Shown here in pieces: positions 41,271 to 53,981 of a DNA stretch of 64,000 nucleotides (position 1 is the stretch's first letter; each line of letters starts with the position of its first letter). The translations under genes were made by a program, and so were the position numbers. The notes beneath the pieces were generated by a model that was given only the letters and a program-made list of their open reading frames with translations, made no database searches and was not told the origin of the DNA. Location of the stretch: positions 17,085,001 to 17,149,000 of the forward strand of contig NC_085119.1 in NCBI RefSeq assembly GCF_030269925.1. Direction: 5' to 3'. Origin of the DNA: Bombyx mori (Eukaryota; Arthropoda; Insecta; Lepidoptera; Bombycidae).

Positions 41271-42299
41271 ATATTATTTATTTTAATAACAAAACCGAAA
41301 CATAGTAAATAAATCTAATATATTCAAATTTGGATCATTGGACAAATACAGTTAGTTATATAACACTTAAAGATTCTTAAAGAAACTACAGTTCAATAAA
41401 AAATATATAAATTTCAATCACTGAAATTTTCTTGACTTTTCGGAACTTTTAAGAATTTACAATATTTTTCTTCAATCGATGGACGACGATGCTGTAGAAC
41501 CCAACATTTCCAACGTTGTCTTAGATTTCATCTTAAGCGGATTGAAATACACAAAACTATCTTACATACTGTACAAGCCCTGCAAGGTCCCATAGGTGCT
41601 CTTAACCGAAGTCTAAACACCATAAGCCTACCATTAATTTTGCCAACAAACCTACCAACCGCACCTAGATTGTGCCACTACGTACGGTGCACAGAAAAAT
41701 CGCGCGCCGCTCGCTAGCTGACACGAGGTCATTTGTTAATTCGCTGAAATATGGCGGCAGGCGACGGCCATTCATTATAAGGCCGAGTCGGTCGCGCCAC
41801 ACGTGTGCGCGGTACGGTGCGCACAACAGAAATGCATTGACACTTGCATATTAATTAATTAATCATTTTATGGAAAGTTACGAACCCTTCCATCACAGTG
41901 TTAACTATTAACAATTGTCATATATAAATATCAGTGCTGTAGGGCTCCTGTGTTTGGTAAAAAAATAAAAATTGTTGAAATATATGTTCATCATAAAACC
42001 TGACAATGCAGAACATAAGCTTATTAGTTAAATAAGCAATTAACTTAGTGATATCTATGTAGGCTACTACTACTCCTACCACTACTATTATTACAACAAT
42101 TTACGCAAGAAAAATAAGAAGTCGCATGTTTTTCATAAACTAAACTCGATCAAGGGGTTTTTTTTAAACTAGCTTCCTAATCAGTGGGAAACCTGAAAAT
42201 GTTCACACCGTTCATCATCGGGTGACAGCGGAATGAAATGCGCTGCAAAAATTACTTTTATTTCATTTTCAAGTGTCACGTGATATATTTTTTCTATTG
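41271..42299. other. Unique sequence with a CpG-rich segment
   Basis: 41660-41830 is markedly richer in G+C and CpG (GGTCGCGCCACACGTGTGCGCGG, with an ACACGTGT palindrome). It may be a promoter or CpG-rich remnant. No exon with support follows. The open frame at 41672-41854 is not recognisable. Confidence 0.3.
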
Positions 42300-42639
42300 A
42301 TTTTTTTTTTATTGCTTAGATGGGTCGACGAGCTCTCAGCCCACCTGGTGTTAAGTGGTTACTGGAGCCCATAGACATCCACAACGTAAATGCGCCACCC
42401 ACCTTGAGATACAAGTTCTAAGGTCTCAAGTATAGTTACAACGGCTTCCCCACCCTTCAAACCGAAACGCATTACTCCTTCACGGCAGAAATAGGCAGGG
42501 TGGTGGTACCCACCCGCGCGGATTCACAAGAATACGTACTTCATTAGAAAAATTGGTACCCGCCTGCGGGATTCGAACACCGGTGCATCGCTTCAACACG
42601 AATGCACCGGACGTCTTATCCGTTAGGCCACGACGACTA
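42300..42639 (-). repeat. Bm1 SINE with internal deletion
   Basis: Reversed copy with poly-T tail and complete tRNA-like head, but about 100 bp is missing between CGCGGATTCACAAG and AATACGTACTTCATT. Confidence 0.88.
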
Positions 42640-43055
42640 TGAATTGTCAAAGATCTCTCTAACAAAACCTGAAAACCTTTACCTGAAATTTCAATTGGAA
42701 CTTGATTTTTTTGCCAGTTTTTAGCTGTAGGAGGAGAAAAATATTATTTTTATTATTTTGCAGACTGTCCATAGATTCAGTGCAATTGCAGTTCGAAACA
42801 GTAATTCTTGTAGCCGTCTCTTTCATTCCTTGCGCAAATGAATGTCATTATCTCGCTCGTGCATGTCGCGTAGGCTGTATTTCATTACATTGTAATATAT
42901 TACTCGGGATCTCGTGAAACTAAACATTATGACGTCGTTGTTAAAAATTTGAATGTGAGAAAAAATATATTTAAATGATTAAGACATACATATACATAGA
43001 ATAGAACAAGATTCCTTGTTGCTTCCAAATGCAATTAATAAATTTTAATGTTTTT

Positions 43056-43246
43056 TACCTACCTATTCCCTGATAGCCTAAGGGGCTATTTCAGCTACGC
43101 CCGGAAGGGTTGGTGAGCTCGTGAGCTCAACCAGAAAGAATTTGCTAACACTGGCCCTAGCAAGAGCAGTGCTTCGCAGAATCTATCACAGGATCTGAAT
43201 CGCGACACGCTGAGAAGATCCAGCCAGAAACTCAGTGGGCTTAAGC
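43056..43246 (-). mobile_element. Jockey-like LINE 3' end, diverged
   Basis: Reverse complement of the family 3' UTR, recognisable by GCTTCGCAGAATCTATCAC and GAGAAGATCCAGCCAGAAAC. The stem has lost pairing. 5'-truncated. Confidence 0.7.
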
Positions 43247-45029
43247 ATCTGTATTGATGTAACCGTTCTTTAGTTATTGGTTTTCTTTATTGGAAGCGCT
43301 TATGGCTCATCTGGTTCTAAATAGTTACTGAAAATATCACAATATTCCCTGAGAACAGAAGTCGAAGTTTTAGTTATAATAATAACTCTCTCTCTCTCTC
43401 TCTCTCTCTCCCCAAGCTGGTATTTTGAAATAGTTCCCGAAACATTAATAGACACATACTAGAGTGGGTTAGCTATTACCCAATACAATTGAGACTTCGG
43501 TCTCCCGTCTCAAGGCTCCTTTAAATACTTGATTGAAGGCGTTTGGGTAATTTCATTAGTTTCATCTAGTATCATAAATAAACAATATAAATCGCAAAAT
43601 AACATTAATTAACCGATTACGAATTTTATATAATATTGTAAATTGACAACATGTCCTGTAGCAGCGACCGTTGTGTTTACGGCATCAACATTAGTATTCG
43701 GGTGATCACTCGCAGCTGAATATTGAATGACCCTCGGGTAATTGACGATTATGTGCTTGAAATACAATTCCATATTGTACGTGTTAAATTTATTGTAGCG
43801 ACCGACATTCGATTGGAAACTCGAAAAGCAGATTTGAATAGATTTAAAAAATGAGCTAATGTTCCAAAATCGGCGCTTTTATTTCTGAAATAACTTCCTT
43901 TTTCGTTATTAATTCTTGAATTGTGTGTTGATAGTCTCGGACTTAAGAGGCTACCGTCACTCTTGACATTGAATATCTCTGAGCCATTGTCACAACTAAG
44001 GATTAAACGTCGTTTGAAGGTAATGGCAAAATCACTCAGACAATGCGTGCAAAAGATTCTGAAACGATTCTTGATAAAAACGGCTCCAGGTTTAATGGAC
44101 AAGGGTATTACAAAAAGACCACAGTGAAGATGTGCTTTCTATTAGCAAGGTATATAGGCCTAATGATAATTTCATCTGTTCCCTAGTAAATAAATTCCGG
44201 GACAGACTATCATTCTCAAAGAGACCCTTTGCTGAGATCAACCAAATATAGACAAAATATAAAGAAAAGTCTCACAAAATCGCACAAAGTAACCGATACC
44301 CTACGCAACGCTGTCGACTTCTAAATTCGTAATTTATTCGTAAACTTTGTAATCTGTGAAGCGAATCGTGTTAGGAGGCGAAAATTCAGCTCCCTGCAGA
44401 ACTTGGTTCTTGCCTCGAGTGTTTATTAACTCAGTTTATTGGCGAAAATATTCAAGGATTTTGTGCGCTAGTTGTTTTGATATTAGGCAATTTTCGAGTT
44501 TCGTTATACCGTTAGTTTGTGTTGCAGAATTAGAATGTTTATTACGAGTTTTGAATGCTGTTCACTAGCACTTAAACCGAACGCTAGTAGCTGTATAATT
44601 TGTAGCGAAACAAGCTTCAAATCTCAACTGGGTAGTATGCTTTAACTTACCGAAAAAACATAACATTTGTATGTCATATGTCAGAAGTTTAATTTAGTTA
44701 TTTGTTCGTTATAGGGTCTTACATAGAAATAGCCTGTGTTATTCTCTTTCTTCAAGCAAGGTTTAAAAGACAGCGGCTTGACTGCGGCCCTGGCCACACT
44801 GACAAAGATATGGCTTTCTCCTGGTATTGTCGGCGTCAACGGGCAGTGACGCAAATTCATTTGTACTTCTATTTGCAATAATTCTGCGTGCATCTATGTC
44901 ATTTTTCTATATTTACCGCGATATTATCAAGTAGTAATGGGTGGTTGGAAAAACAATGACTAGACATCAGAAAAAAATTTAATCATGAAATTTACGGCTC
45001 TAAATAATTGACAAATTGGCGGTTGACGG
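43247..45029. other. Unique sequence with a (CT)n microsatellite
   Basis: 43386-43411 is a pure CT repeat. Open frames at 43749-44102 (-) and 43921-44127 (+) overlap each other and match nothing. Low conservation cannot be judged here. Confidence 0.4.
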
Positions 45030-45575
45030 TTAGCGTGGTATGGACATGTGATGCGTAGAGAGAAGATGCATGTAACTAGGAGATATATGGGAATGGTAGT
45101 GCAAGGTAGAGGGGGAAGAGGTCGACCGAAAAGACATAGATGGAGTGTGTGAATGACGATATGAGAGAGAGAGAGAAGTGAGTGCGGTAACCGTACTCGT
45201 CGAACTCGACAAAGAGTTCGCCGTGCAACCTAACCCATGAATCAGCTCGCTGAGTTTCTCACCGGATCTTCTCAGTGGGTCGCGATTCCGATCCGGTAGT
45301 AGATTCATTCGTGAAGCAGCTACTCTTGAGCTGTTAGGTCTCCTTCGGAGGCGCTCGGGTAGCTGTTAGAAAATCCCACCCCTCCTGGCTGAGCCTTTGC
45401 TCGCCCACCTGTCCTGGTGAAACTGGAAAGGCCTCCGGGCCACCAGTAACCCTTCAATCATAAAAAAAAGAAGTGACTGTTGAGATGACAGCTAATAGAA
45501 GAGATTGGAAGAGAAAAATTAGCTGTGCCGACCCCACCTATTGGGATAATATTGAGAAAAAGAAGAAGAGAAATA
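45030..45575 (+). mobile_element. RTE-like LINE fragment split by another LINE
   Basis: 45030-45182 (GGTATGGACATGTGATGCGTAG, RGRPKRHRWSV-like relic) continues at 45480-45575 (GATTGGAAGAGAAAAATTAGC, GCCGACCCCACCTATTGGGA). It resembles 46870-47165. The tail is GAAGAAGAG. Confidence 0.7.
45185..45468 (+). mobile_element. Jockey-like LINE 3' end nested in an RTE-like fragment
   Basis: It matches the 3' end of the 62-kb LINE subfamily, including GTCTCCTTCGGAGGCGCTCGG and CCGGGCCACCAGTAA, with poly-A. Target duplication AGAAGTGA[G/C]TG at 45174-45184 and 45469-45479, one mismatch. Confidence 0.85.
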
Positions 45576-45973
45576 ATTGACAAATTATAATAGGAACCTT
45601 CGGAACCAAAACTAATTCATTTATAATGATGTTTACTATACTACAATTTACATCTAGTAGCAGCGTCGCATAGAAGCTCGGAGCATTGAAGTGGTATTAA
45701 TTAAACGGATGCAGACCAATAGCCGTCTGCATAGTTCACTGTTTGTCTTCAAATTTAAACTAATTTACGTGTCTTTTGTTACAAGTGCAACTAACTAACG
45801 TTTAAGTGATGGAATTCTAATCGAAATGGGATACTGTAATTGGCGGTTTTAGGTAAATACATGGTGTTTGAACAATTTTCATTTTGTATAAAGCTCTTTG
45901 ATTACAGTGCTCTTTGATATAAAGTCTACAAAAATCTTAAGTCATTATATTATAAGCATTCACATTGTTTTAC
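45576..45973. other. Unique sequence
   Basis: Nothing recognised. Confidence 0.4.
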
Positions 45974-46222
45974 CTGGTGGTAGGGTTCTGTGTAGAAGCC
46001 CGCCCGGGTTGGTACCACCGTCCTGTCTATTTCTGCCGCAAAACAGTAATACTGTGTTCCGGTCTGAAGGACAGGATAGCCGGTGTAACATATATAAGTC
46101 TGCCCATCCAGGCCAGGATAGGCAGCGCTTCTGAGTCACTGATGTAGTTTGGATGTCTATGGGCGACGGTTATCATTTCCCATCAGATGAGCCGTAAGCT
46201 CGTCTGCCTATCGAAAGCAATA
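45974..46222 (+). repeat. Bm1-related SINE variant
   Basis: Starts like the Bm1 body (TGGTGGTAGGGTTCTGTGTAG) but diverges after the first 110 bp and ends CCCATCAGATGAGCCGTAAGC, closer to the other repeat tail (25930-26040). It may be an older or chimeric SINE family. Confidence 0.6.
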
Positions 46223-46749
46223 AAAAAAAAAATAAAAAAAAAATACCTAAAAATAATGGTAAATTAGTTTTTTTCTACATTTTATAATGTTGCAGATTAT
46301 TGTGTAACTGTTGTAATTCATGAGTTGAACTGTGATGTTTGATCAATACCAAACACTCGTCAATCAAATCAATATTACCCTTGTGTTTTTATTGATTGAT
46401 TTTTTAACTAATATCGTACTTTGTACATTTGTTCAATGTCCTGACAGCAATATAATCAATCTATCTTGTCCTGTCTATGTCAATCAGAGGTACTCAAACA
46501 TTTATAGATTACTAGTGCTCCCGCAGTAATCGAAATTCGACTGTGATTAATTGAAATTATAATTTTGAACATTAATATGGTTCTATTGTCAAAGACTTTA
46601 CTTCTATAATTACAGATTTAGCCAAGACTACACTTTAGACAAATAATATTAAAGATAAACTATAAGAACCTATTCTCAATTTGACACACAGACTTTAGCA
46701 AGAGCAGAGCAATAACAAAAATTTGACAGTAAACAAAGCGTATTTGGGT

Positions 46750-46788
<39 letters not shown>

Positions 46789-46869
46789 AAATACATGGTA
46801 GTGTGTGTAATGTTTTTTTATTGATTTAATGTATTATTAATCCATAACTTAAATAAAATATTAAAGTGG
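46223..46869. other. Unique sequence with (GT)n microsatellite
   Basis: 46752-46786 is a GT repeat. No gene recognised. Confidence 0.4.
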
Positions 46870-47165
46870 CAAATATGAAAGTGGCACCTGTGACAGAGAA
46901 GCTGAGGAGTGCACGTTTGGGATGATATGGACATGTGATGAGACGAAATGAAAATGAGGTTGTTAAGAGAGTGTTAACTATGAATGTGGAAGGATTTAGA
47001 GGAAGAGGTAGACCTAAGAAGAAATGGATGGATTGTGTGAAAGACGATATGGGTAGGAGGGGAGTGAGCGAAGAAATGGTATATGATAGAAGAGTATGGA
47101 AGGAGAAAACATGTTGCGCCGACCCCAGGTGACTGGGAGAAGGACAGGACAATGATGATTAACAT
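46870..47165 (+). mobile_element. RTE-like LINE 3' end
   Basis: The translated + strand gives MMRRNENEVVKRV, GRGRPKKKWMDCV and DRRVWKEKT, the conserved C-terminus of an RTE-like reverse transcriptase protein, ending GCCGACCCCAGGTGACTGGG and a short ATGATG tail. 5'-truncated. Confidence 0.75.
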
Positions 47166-48039
47166 TCCTCACTCCTTCGCTATGTTCTCTATAAGGGTGG
47201 GAAATTTCATACTCCTTCGTCCGCGCAATTTTCGTAAAAAGGAGTACAAAGTTTTTGCTTCACGTATAGATAGTAATATATAGATTACACCTTCGATAAA
47301 ATATTTGTGCATATAAAGATACGTTATTTTGATGGAAATCAGCAATGCCAGAAAACCAAGCCGCTATCCGCAGTAATTTCCAATGATAACCGTTTAGAAT
47401 ACATAAATTATTATCGTGCGTAATTCACCCCGACACGGTCGTTGGATGAATGTGGACATGACAATGTCGTCCGTCAACTAGTTAGCGACCGCAAACACCG
47501 AATGTGAACTGTGAAGCGTAATACGTAAATATTCTTATTGTCATGCGGTTGTTGTTCATTTGCGTTATTATCTATGAGTCGTTTTGGCAATAGTAAAATC
47601 AGTTTATTTGCATATTACTCGTATACATACGAGTATATTGCCTAATGGTTCATTTTATAATTTCTAACGCTCCAATTATTGTACAATTGTCGTGGCTACG
47701 TAATATTTCTTGAACTATTTATTTTGTAATTAATAAAAATACAAGAATAATAATACTATCTTTATACATAAATAGTTGTAGAACATACTTATAAAAATAA
47801 AGAAAACCAAGTAACGATTATAATTTAAAAAAAAATAATATAGCATAGTCTTAGCTTTTGCCGCGAAACACCCATGAATCCATTTTCAATTATATAATAT
47901 CCATTGGTTTGTAGGTACTATTATGAGTTTAATTTCAGTTCCTGAGTTGACAGTGGTAGTCATCGTGATGCCCAGTTACGGATTAACTCAATGTGCTCCA
48001 TGTTTCACATTAAGTTTCAAAGGAAAGTGTAAATCGCTG
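47166..48039. other. Unique AT-rich sequence
   Basis: Nothing recognised. Confidence 0.4.
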
Positions 48040-48365
48040 TGCATGAGAACAAACGAGTCCATTCTAAGGCAGCTAGACATCCGAAAAAGGCTCTCTTCCA
48101 TCTGCCGGGAACGTGTTATGAGCTTCTTCGGACACATCATGCGGTCTCCCAGACATGAATTAGAGAAGCTCATAATTACGGGTCGGTCGCATAGAGGGCA
48201 AACGCGCCGTGGGCAGAACACCAGCCAGATGGTCAGATCTAGCAAGAGAAGCACACGGTGGTAGTCTGTACCATGCAGTCCATGCCACCCATGATCGAGC
48301 ACATTGAAAGTAAGTCGCATGCGATCGCGATCCTCAGTAGTGAGGGAACGATATAGAAGAAATCG
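48040..48365 (+). mobile_element. RTE-like LINE 3' end
   Basis: The relic reads RLSSICRERVMSFFGHIMR then RGQTRRGQ, followed by the GATCCTCAGTAGTGAGGGAACG end and GAAGAA. Same family as 20376-20705. 5'-truncated and decayed. Confidence 0.7.
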
Positions 48366-48551
48366 CTGTGCTGAGATCAGCTACGATTGCCTGTTGCATT
48401 TACGTAATAAGTCAAGGGGCGCAACTCATCGAACTGCAATTAGTCGTATTTTGTTTGATTTGCAACATATTTCGTTAGCAAAGATTAATCTGATAAAACT
48501 AATTGTAATATACTAAAATCTACAAAGTGAGTTGGATTCGTTTATATAAAT

Positions 48552-48985
48552 AAACTAGCTATTGCCCGCGACTTCGTCCGCGTGGAATAGTTCACAAATA
48601 ATGCTTTATTTTAAATCAAATTTGGTTAGCATAAAAACGTTATAGTGATCCAACCATAACGTATAGACATATGCTGTCGCTGACTTTTTTTTAGGATAAT
48701 TTAAAGGGAAACAATTCTGTCGTACATTATTTTTGCGAAACTTTAACCGTTTCTGCAGCGCACGCAGCGGAAGCTCTCGAATGGTAAAAACAACCCCGAT
48801 TTTGAAACATTCTTTATTGGTGCTCCACTTGTATTGGTCTTGGCGTGGTGTTATATAATCTATAGCTCTCCTCGATAAAGGGGCTATCTAACACTGAAAG
48901 AATTTTTCAAATCGGACCAGTAGTTCCGGAGATTAGCGCGTTCAAACAAACAAACTCTTCAGTTTTATAATATTAGTATAGATAT
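48552..48985 (-). repeat. Helitron-like repeat, family B relative
   Basis: On the - strand it starts TCTATACTAATATTATAAAA and ends GCGGGCAATAGCTAGT. The middle differs from the other family B copies. Confidence 0.55.
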
Positions 48986-49227
48986 GAATTTGGATAATTA
49001 AAACTTATTTAACATTCCGAATACTCTACAGTTTTTGTGGTCACGGACAGCTAAGAGTACTTAAAATTATTCAAGATTCGCGAAAAATAAATGACAATAA
49101 AAAAATGTGAGCTCCTGAAACATTTTTCCGGTTATGCTACAGTTATTGTTGGAGCTTCACAGGAGGTTTCTTATTTATATTCTTCTTGTTAGTCTTTTAG
49201 CACTTTTGGCAGAGTAGTCGTGCCTGA

Positions 49228-49350
49228 CACCTTAGAACTTATATCTCAAGGTGGGTGGCGCATTTACGTTGTAGATGTCTATGGGCTCGTGTAACCACTT
49301 AACATCAGGTAGGCTGTGAGCTCGTCCACCCATCTAAGCAATAAAAAAAA
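49228..49350 (+). repeat. Bm1 SINE 3' fragment
   Basis: From CACCTTAGAACTTATATCTC to AAGCAATAAAAAA. Only the last third is present. Confidence 0.82.
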
Positions 49351-49777
49351 GGATAAAAAACTAGTAAAATTAAAAACGCAAATGAAATCGATGTCCAATT
49401 CGAGAATCATTGAGCTAAGCCAACAGATAATATTAGCACTGAATACACCAAAAAATCAAACGAATCACGTACTCGAACGATATTAATAATTCATGTGACA
49501 CGACCATTTCACACCGCAGTACGTTGGCTCATTTGATTTCACTTAATTGTAATTGGCGTTTTTACGTTGGATGTTTGAGCTGCATTCGAATGTGACCAAT
49601 TTAACGAGAGCTCTAAGAACGCAGACATATTGAACGCGATAAATTTTTTTAAACATATCTAAAATTTCTTCTATTTTCTGATTATAAGGTAATCAGAGTA
49701 ATTATTGCGTTGTATATTCGCTTATTTAAGATTTAATTTGTGATATTGCTAGAACACAATATATTTATATAAAAGAC
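49351..49777. other. Unique AT-rich sequence
   Basis: Nothing recognised. Confidence 0.4.
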
Positions 49778-50690
49778 TAGCTGACCCGGCAGACTTCGTA
49801 GTGCCTCAATCGATAAATAAAAGACCTAAACTTTTGTATAAAATAAACTTAAAACAAACAAAAGGAATCCTTCCGACGGGGGACACATCAAAGGAAAAAC
49901 AAAATTGTTGTTTTTATTTAATTTCGAGTATTTTCATATGTATCTACCTTTTAAACCTTCTCTGGACTTCCACTAATAACTCAAGATCCAAATTAACCAA
50001 ATCGGTCCAGCCGTTTTCCAGTTTTAGCGAGACTAACGAACAGCAATCCATTTTTATATCTCTCTCTCTCTCTCTCTCTCTTCCCAGCTATTTATCCCAC
50101 ATGGTGGTGGGGTCAGCTTTCCTGACTTTACTCCTCCACTTCGCTCTGTCTTCAACATCCTCGTCAGCAGCATTGCATTCTCTCTTGTCCTTCAGCACTA
50201 CGTCCCTCCACCTTGTCTTGGGTCTGCCTCTAGGTCTCCGACCGGGGAGGTCGAGCAGTAGCGCTAAATTTCCGACGTAGTCAGGTGGCTTCCTTTTGAC
50301 GTGACTATACCATCTCAGCCTACTCTCCTGCATCTTGTCGGCGATGTCCCGTACACCTAGACTTCCACGCACGTACTCGTTGCGGATTTTATCGAGCCTA
50401 GTCACGCCGCACATCCACCTCATCATTTTCATTTCAGCAACTTGAATGGTATGTACGTTCCTTTTGGTTGCCGCCCATGTTTCGCTGCCATACATAAGAA
50501 CAGGCCTTATTATGGTCTTATAGATCATACCCTTGAGCTTAACGGGCATCCTCCTATCGCAGGTGACACCTCTTACTTCTCGCCATTTTAGCCACGCTGC
50601 GGCTGTTCGGTGTTGAATGTTGCATTTTAAATTTCCAGATCTGTGCCCAGTACCCAGATACTTGTATTTTACCATTTTTATATATAAAGA
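49778..50690 (-). repeat. Helitron-like repeat, family A, split by an RTE-like LINE
   Basis: The main part is 49778-50059 and the short remaining end is 50672-50690 (TATATAAAGATA). Removing the insert restores the normal family end. Confidence 0.6.
50060..50671 (-). mobile_element. RTE-like LINE 3' fragment with 12-bp target duplication
   Basis: 612 bp bounded by direct repeats CCATTTTTATAT (50048-50059 and 50672-50683). On the - strand the tail is a GA repeat. It encodes the C-terminal 195 residues of the LINE protein in one open frame (50088-50675), with [25 protein letters not shown] and [12 protein letters not shown]. The apparent start codon comes from the target site, so this is a truncated pseudogene fragment and not a gene. 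Confidence 0.88.
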
Positions 50691-50892
50691 TAAATAGATA
50701 AATAATTGCCCCGTGAAGGAGATGCTCAGAACGAAACCAATCCTTTCAACTGAGACTTCTCAAAGAATGTAGCGGCTCTCATATCGTAATTTGTATGCAC
50801 TCCGGTAACCAATTAATTCTAGAAGGGCCGTTACATTGAATCATTGCTAATTAGGAGACTCTTCTTTAATAAAATTTAAACATAGCCCTTAA

Positions 50893-51180
50893 TAACGGCC
50901 GTCTGGGGTAGTGGTAAGTGACATGGACACTACACAAGAGGGTCGCGAGTTCGAATCCCGCCAGGCGAAGATATTTGTATGATAAATATAAAATGCTTTT
51001 TCCAGGGTTATGTATGTATATTAAATGTATTTATGTGTGTAATAAAAATCTTACATTTATTTCCGTTATCTGGTACCTGTAACACAAGTTCTTTACGAAC
51101 TTAGCACGGGACCAGTTAACGTGGCGTGATTGTTATTAAATATTTATATTTATTTATTTATATATTATGATAATGTCGAT
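50893..51180 (+). repeat. Second tRNA-derived SINE, unrelated to Bm1
   Basis: The head has an A-box-like GTAGTGGTAAGTGACA and a B box GAGTTCGAATCCC, then a body with TAACACAAGTTCTTTACGAAC and GGGACCAGTTAACGTGG and a TATTTATTTA tail. It cannot fold as a normal tRNA end to end, so it is a SINE and not a tRNA gene. Confidence 0.6.
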
Positions 51181-52489
51181 AGATTTTTATAAATTTCGTT
51201 AAAATGCTGTTATCGCTATTTAGGCAATTATCATATGTGGCTACCGCTACACGCAATATTATAAAATATTTTCTTGTCAGAACTTCCTGTCTTCCTTAAA
51301 TTTTCGAGATTGTACAAATGCGTTAACCCAGCATCAGCTTTCCCTACATGCCGTCGAAGTTAGATTGCATCAACGGGATTGATTACATCGAGAAAGCAAT
51401 TTCAATTCGAACTGATCAAAGTGATTGTTTGATTTCAACTTCCTACAGCTGACTCTCTGATCGCCGAATGGATTCCTAATGAATACAAATTCGTACGGTT
51501 TTAATTATAATATATTCTTAGTCTAATGGTAGTTTGCAGAAAAAAAACTAGCATAATATGATATCTGCTAGCTAATAGAATAGCTGGTTGTAGAGCATAT
51601 TGTGAGCGCGCACGGATAGGTACCAACTATCTCCTTGCTAATTTTATAGTGAAGATGTTTTGCGTTGTGGCTCCCAGGATCCGCAATCGCTATCACAGTA
51701 CAATTGAGATTACAAGCTTGTAACGTCGTGGTTTTCAAGACCCCATTACCTACATCATATAAAAAGCGGTTACATCATTTGAGTATTGCACTGAGGGTCG
51801 TGGATTCGATAAACACATCGGGAAAACATTCGCGTGATGATTCGGCTTGTTTGCTCTTTGCCTGGGTGCTTATTACCTAACATCATTCTCCTGTCCTTCT
51901 CCCACCTATATATATGTAAATATTTTAACGTATATAAGTATGTATCTATATCAGTTTCTCGTTCCTATAGTATATGGAATCCTAGTTTTGTGCCGGATAA
52001 TCGTACGTGTCTTATTCCAGATAAAAAAAAATGCATCAAAATGTAATTTAAACACATATGCCTATATTTATACTAGTATAACAACGACCACATAGTGATT
52101 GAACGTTGCGTTTGCTAGTATGAGCTATTTAAAAATACAAGTAAACGAATAAAATAAATGACAAACATAAAAAACATTTTTTTATTATAACGAAGAAAAA
52201 ACTCATGTCGACCAATATATATTTTTTTAATTCAAATGCTGCGTTCACACGGGCTTATAACCCCTCGTGTGGGCTTTATAAAAGCTTGCATCACGAGATA
52301 TCTTAATCCTGATTGCATTGTAATGCACACCGGCTTATGCATTGAAAATAAATTATTGATAATGTTTTGTTGTTAACTGTTTTACTTTCCTGTTAACGGT
52401 ATATGTGTGGTATTAGTCCGCGCGGGTAGTTACCACCACCATAATTTTTATTTCTGCCTTGAAGTAATAAAGCTTTGACCTCATAACTT
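51181..52489. other. Unique sequence, no gene supported
   Basis: 51590-51660 and 52405-52470 carry faint SINE traces. Overlapping open frames at 51834-52095 are low-complexity and unrecognised. Confidence 0.4.
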
Positions 52490-52929
52490 TTTATTTTGTT
52501 TATTGCTTAGATGGGTGGACGAGCTCACGCCGCACCTGATGTTAAGTGGTATAGACATCTACAACGTAAATTCCGCCGCTTACCTTGAGATATGAGTTCT
52601 AAGGTCTCAGTTTTTAAAGTATGTACAGTGGCTACCCCACCCTTCAAACCGAAACGCATTACTGCTTCACGGTAGAAATAGGCAGAGTGGTGGTACCTAC
52701 CCGTGCGGATTCACAAAAAGTCCTACTACCCGTAATTACGCAAATTATAATTTTGCTGGTTTGATTTTTATTACACGATGTTATTCCTTCACTGTGAAAG
52801 TCAATCGTGAACATTTGTTTAGTACGTATTTTATTAGAAAAATTGGTACCCGCCTGCGGGATCCGAACACCGGTGCATCGCTACATACAAATGCACGGGA
52901 CGTCCTATCCTCTAGGCCACGACGACTAA
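52490..52929 (-). repeat. Bm1 SINE, full length, reverse orientation
   Basis: From TTTATTGCTTAGATGGGTGG to the tRNA-like head ending CCACGACGACTA. Moderately diverged. Confidence 0.88.
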
Positions 52930-53177
52930 AAGGTGAAACTCAAGGTGAGTGACGATATTCATCTTGTGAAGTCAAAGAACCCTGGAAACTACTTAATATC
53001 TGGTAGGCTGTGATTACGTGTGCCCACTTGTGCACACAAAATCCTTATTGCAACTGGTTTAACACTGAGAATCGCGTTGCAAGACTTGGGTAATACTACC
53101 TTAATTCCCCTAATACCTACGTCAAAATTCATTCCGATTCTAAATTAAAACTTAGATGTACACGGCGATAGTTTCAC

Positions 53178-53439
53178 TTTTTTTTCCTACCTAAGCTGAG
53201 AGCCTTGAGAGGCTATATCAGCGTAACCTTAACTAGAAGGTGAGCTCGCGGGACTCAAACTTGACGACGTTGCTAACAAGGACCCTAGCAAGAGCCGTGC
53301 TTCGCAGAATCTACCACCGGATCGGAAACGCGACCTACTGAGAAGATCCGGCGAGAAACTCAGTGGGCTTTGTCTGAGGGTTAATTTACTCGTCGAGCCC
53401 TTCGTCGCAAGCGACAAGTTCGTCGAGAACGATGACCGG
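53178..53439 (-). mobile_element. Jockey-like LINE 3' end with 11-bp target duplication
   Basis: Reverse complement of the last ORF2 codons and 3' UTR of the 26-kb LINE. GATAGTTTCAC flanks it at 53167-53177 and 53440-53450. Very similar to 17805-18069. Confidence 0.87.
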
Positions 53440-53450
53440 GATAGTTTCAC

Positions 53451-53981
53451 ATAAATTATAACTGAAATGAAAAACGTAATAGTTGACAAACGCTATAAAA
53501 GTAAGAATCCGAACATGAGAACTGGCGCCGACTATTATCCGTAAGCAAAAAAATAAGGAAGCCGGTTCTTTTCGTAGCCTTCGAATACACACATCCACCG
53601 TCCTCTCCAATTACACCTGAACAAAGATAATAAAGAGGTCGCCCGGACCGTTCTTTCAGCTCCACACTAGCCGATTATAACGGCCAAATGACCGTCTTAA
53701 GACTTCGGGCGCGGTACAACGCATAGACTGAACAGTTAAATCAAAATTAAAAAAAACGTGAGCCGTCACGGGACGCCTGGCAGATGTAAAACATCGACAT
53801 TATTTTGTAAAAGTAATATGCAGAAAAGATTGTGATAAGAACTAAATATGTCATAACGATAAAATAAAATATTACGATTTTTTCCAGATAATGATTACTA
53901 TTTATTGAATAAACATTTATTTTCATTAATAAAAATTTACGACCGGATCGAGTGGGAGAGAATCGCACAGTCGTTTGCGCA
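53451..53981. other. Unique sequence
   Basis: No gene recognised. The open frame at 53747-54076 (-) crosses the palindromes and has no known domain. Confidence 0.4.

Noticed and set aside
50893..50970. A/B-box sequence as a tRNA gene
   Set aside because: The ends do not pair as an acceptor stem and a SINE body follows.
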